The notes under the pieces: model-generated
Databases searched by the model: none
What the model saw: the letters and a program-made list of their open reading frames with translations, nothing else
Told to the model about the DNA's origin: nothing
In this document: positions 5,318-6,059 of the stretch, one piece after another
Position numbering within the stretch: the first letter of the stretch is position 1
Layout of the letters: every line of letters starts with the position of its first letter
NCBI GenBank assembly: GCA_013815485.1
Contig: JACDGB010000127.1
Span: 1-6,059 of the forward strand
Length of the DNA: 6,059 bases
DNA from: Rubrobacter sp.
GTDB taxonomy: Bacteria; Actinomycetota; Rubrobacteria; Rubrobacterales; Rubrobacteraceae
Reading direction: 5' to 3'
Position numbers and translations under genes: made by a program

Positions 5318-6059
5318 GTGAGCGAGCACGAGCGGCGGAGCAAGCAGGGGATCGAGTACGAGGACGTAGGGACCGAGTACATGGAGCAGCGCCAACTCCA
5401 GCAAGGCGCGGCGGGATGGGTGCTGCTGGCGGGGCTCGGGGTAGCCTACGTTATTTCGGGGGACTTCGCGGGATGGAACTTCGGGCTTGCCCAGGGCGGA
5501 TGGGGAGGATTGCTCATCGCGACGCTCCTGATGGGGACCATGTACGCGACGATGATCTTCGCGCTCGCCGAGCTATCGTCCACGATACCGACGGCGGGTG
5601 GAGGGTACGGCTTCGCGCGGCGGGCTATGGGACCATGGGGCGGGTTCCTGACTGGGACCGCCATCCTGATCGAATACGCCATAGCCCCGGCGGCCATCGC
5701 CGTGTTCATCGGGGGCTACGTGGAGTCGCTTATCGGCATCGGGGGATGGATCGTTTATCTCCTCTTCTACGCTGTCTTCATCGGGATACACTTGTATGGG
5801 GTCGGCGAGGCACTGAAACTGATGTTCGTTATCACGGCGGTCGCGGTCGTGGCGCTGGTGGCTTTCGTGGTAGGCATGATCCCTTTGTTCGATCCGGCCA
5901 ACTTATTCGACATTGAGCCGACGAACGCGGTGGGGGCGAGCGCGTTCCTGCCGTTCGGGTTGGTTGGCATCTGGGCCACGCTGCCGTATGGGATCTGGTT
6001 CTTCCTCGCCATCGAGGGCGTGCCGCTCGCCGCCGAGGAGACCCGCGACCCGTCACGAG
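5318..6059 (+). CDS. eat: Ethanolamine permease (APC superfamily), N-terminal 247 residues, runs off the window
   Basis: This membrane transporter of the amino acid/polyamine/organocation superfamily probably imports ethanolamine as a carbon or nitrogen source. The hydrophilic N-terminus (residues 1-30) leads into the strongly conserved GAAGWVLLAGLGVAYVISGD (30-49). FAGWNFGLAQGGWGGLL (50-66) and the APC hallmark AELSSTIPTAGGGYGFARR (84-102) follow, then GPWGGFLTGTAILIEYAIAP (105-124). GEALKLMFVITAVA (163-176) and IWFFLAIEGVPLAAEE (226-241) are also typical of the ethanolamine permease subgroup. Six or seven membrane helices are visible, and about half the protein is missing at the right edge. 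GTG at 5318 is chosen because AAGGGAG (5305-5311) lies 6 bases upstream. An in-frame ATG at 5291 would add 9 residues (MYLRGRESG) but lacks a clear site. Downstream genes, possibly ethanolamine ammonia-lyase, are not visible. Confidence 0.93.
   Translation, partial: MSEHERRSKQGIEYEDVGTEYMEQRQLQQGAAGWVLLAGLGVAYVISGDFAGWNFGLAQGGWGGLLIATLLMGTMYATMIFALAELSSTIPTAGGGYGFARRAMGPWGGFLTGTAILIEYAIAPAAIAVFIGGYVESLIGIGGWIVYLLFYAVFIGIHLYGVGEALKLMFVITAVAVVALVAFVVGMIPLFDPANLFDIEPTNAVGASAFLPFGLVGIWATLPYGIWFFLAIEGVPLAAEETRDPSR

Noticed and set aside
5416..5916. A 166-residue plus-strand open frame
   Set aside because: It is a different frame of the same strand inside the permease gene, whose translation matches the APC family throughout. 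This frame is Arg- and Gly-rich without motifs.

Overview
The window comes from a high-GC bacterial chromosome (leuS and the right half are roughly 60-65% GC by eye). GTG and TTG starts and the gene set suggest an actinobacterium-like lineage. Rubrobacter or a relative is my best guess, but this is inference from protein style, not a database match. Six of the seven genes are complete or nearly so, and no RNA gene, CRISPR array, integrase or transposase is visible.

Layout. (1) 2-1477 (+): the C-terminal 491 residues of leucyl-tRNA synthetase (leuS), cut by the left edge. (2) 1478-2862: a lower-GC block of about 1.4 kb holding three small unrecognised genes on the minus strand. They encode a four-helix membrane protein, a single-pass membrane protein and a small soluble protein, packed as one operon with a TAATG stop/start overlap and an 11-nt gap. 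(3) 2863-2915 (+): a second, detached copy of the last 53 bases of leuS, ending in its own stop codon. (4) 2921-5206 (-): an AIM24-family protein, an EAL-domain c-di-GMP phosphodiesterase and a CsaA-type tRNA-binding protein, all read leftward. (5) 5318-6059 (+): the first 247 residues of an APC-superfamily ethanolamine permease, divergent from csaA and cut by the right edge.

The most notable feature is the 53-bp direct repeat (47 of 53 bases identical) that brackets the three-gene block. One copy is the real end of leuS; the other is an orphan leuS tail beside the AIM24 gene. Removing 1438 bp would leave one leuS ending 5 bp before the AIM24 stop codon, a normal convergent pair. The simplest reading is that a foreign cassette inserted at the 3' end of leuS and restored the gene end, as integrative elements do in tRNA genes and some conserved protein genes. 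Most differences between the copies are silent or conservative, so both probably evolved as working leuS ends. The cassette genes are the best candidates here for something undescribed, but their sequence alone does not give a function.

The right-hand genes are ordinary chromosomal functions: tRNA binding or chaperone-like activity (CsaA), c-di-GMP turnover (EAL), an AIM24 protein of unclear role, and probable ethanolamine uptake. Apart from proximity and a possible shared minus-strand transcript, nothing in the sequence ties them into one pathway.
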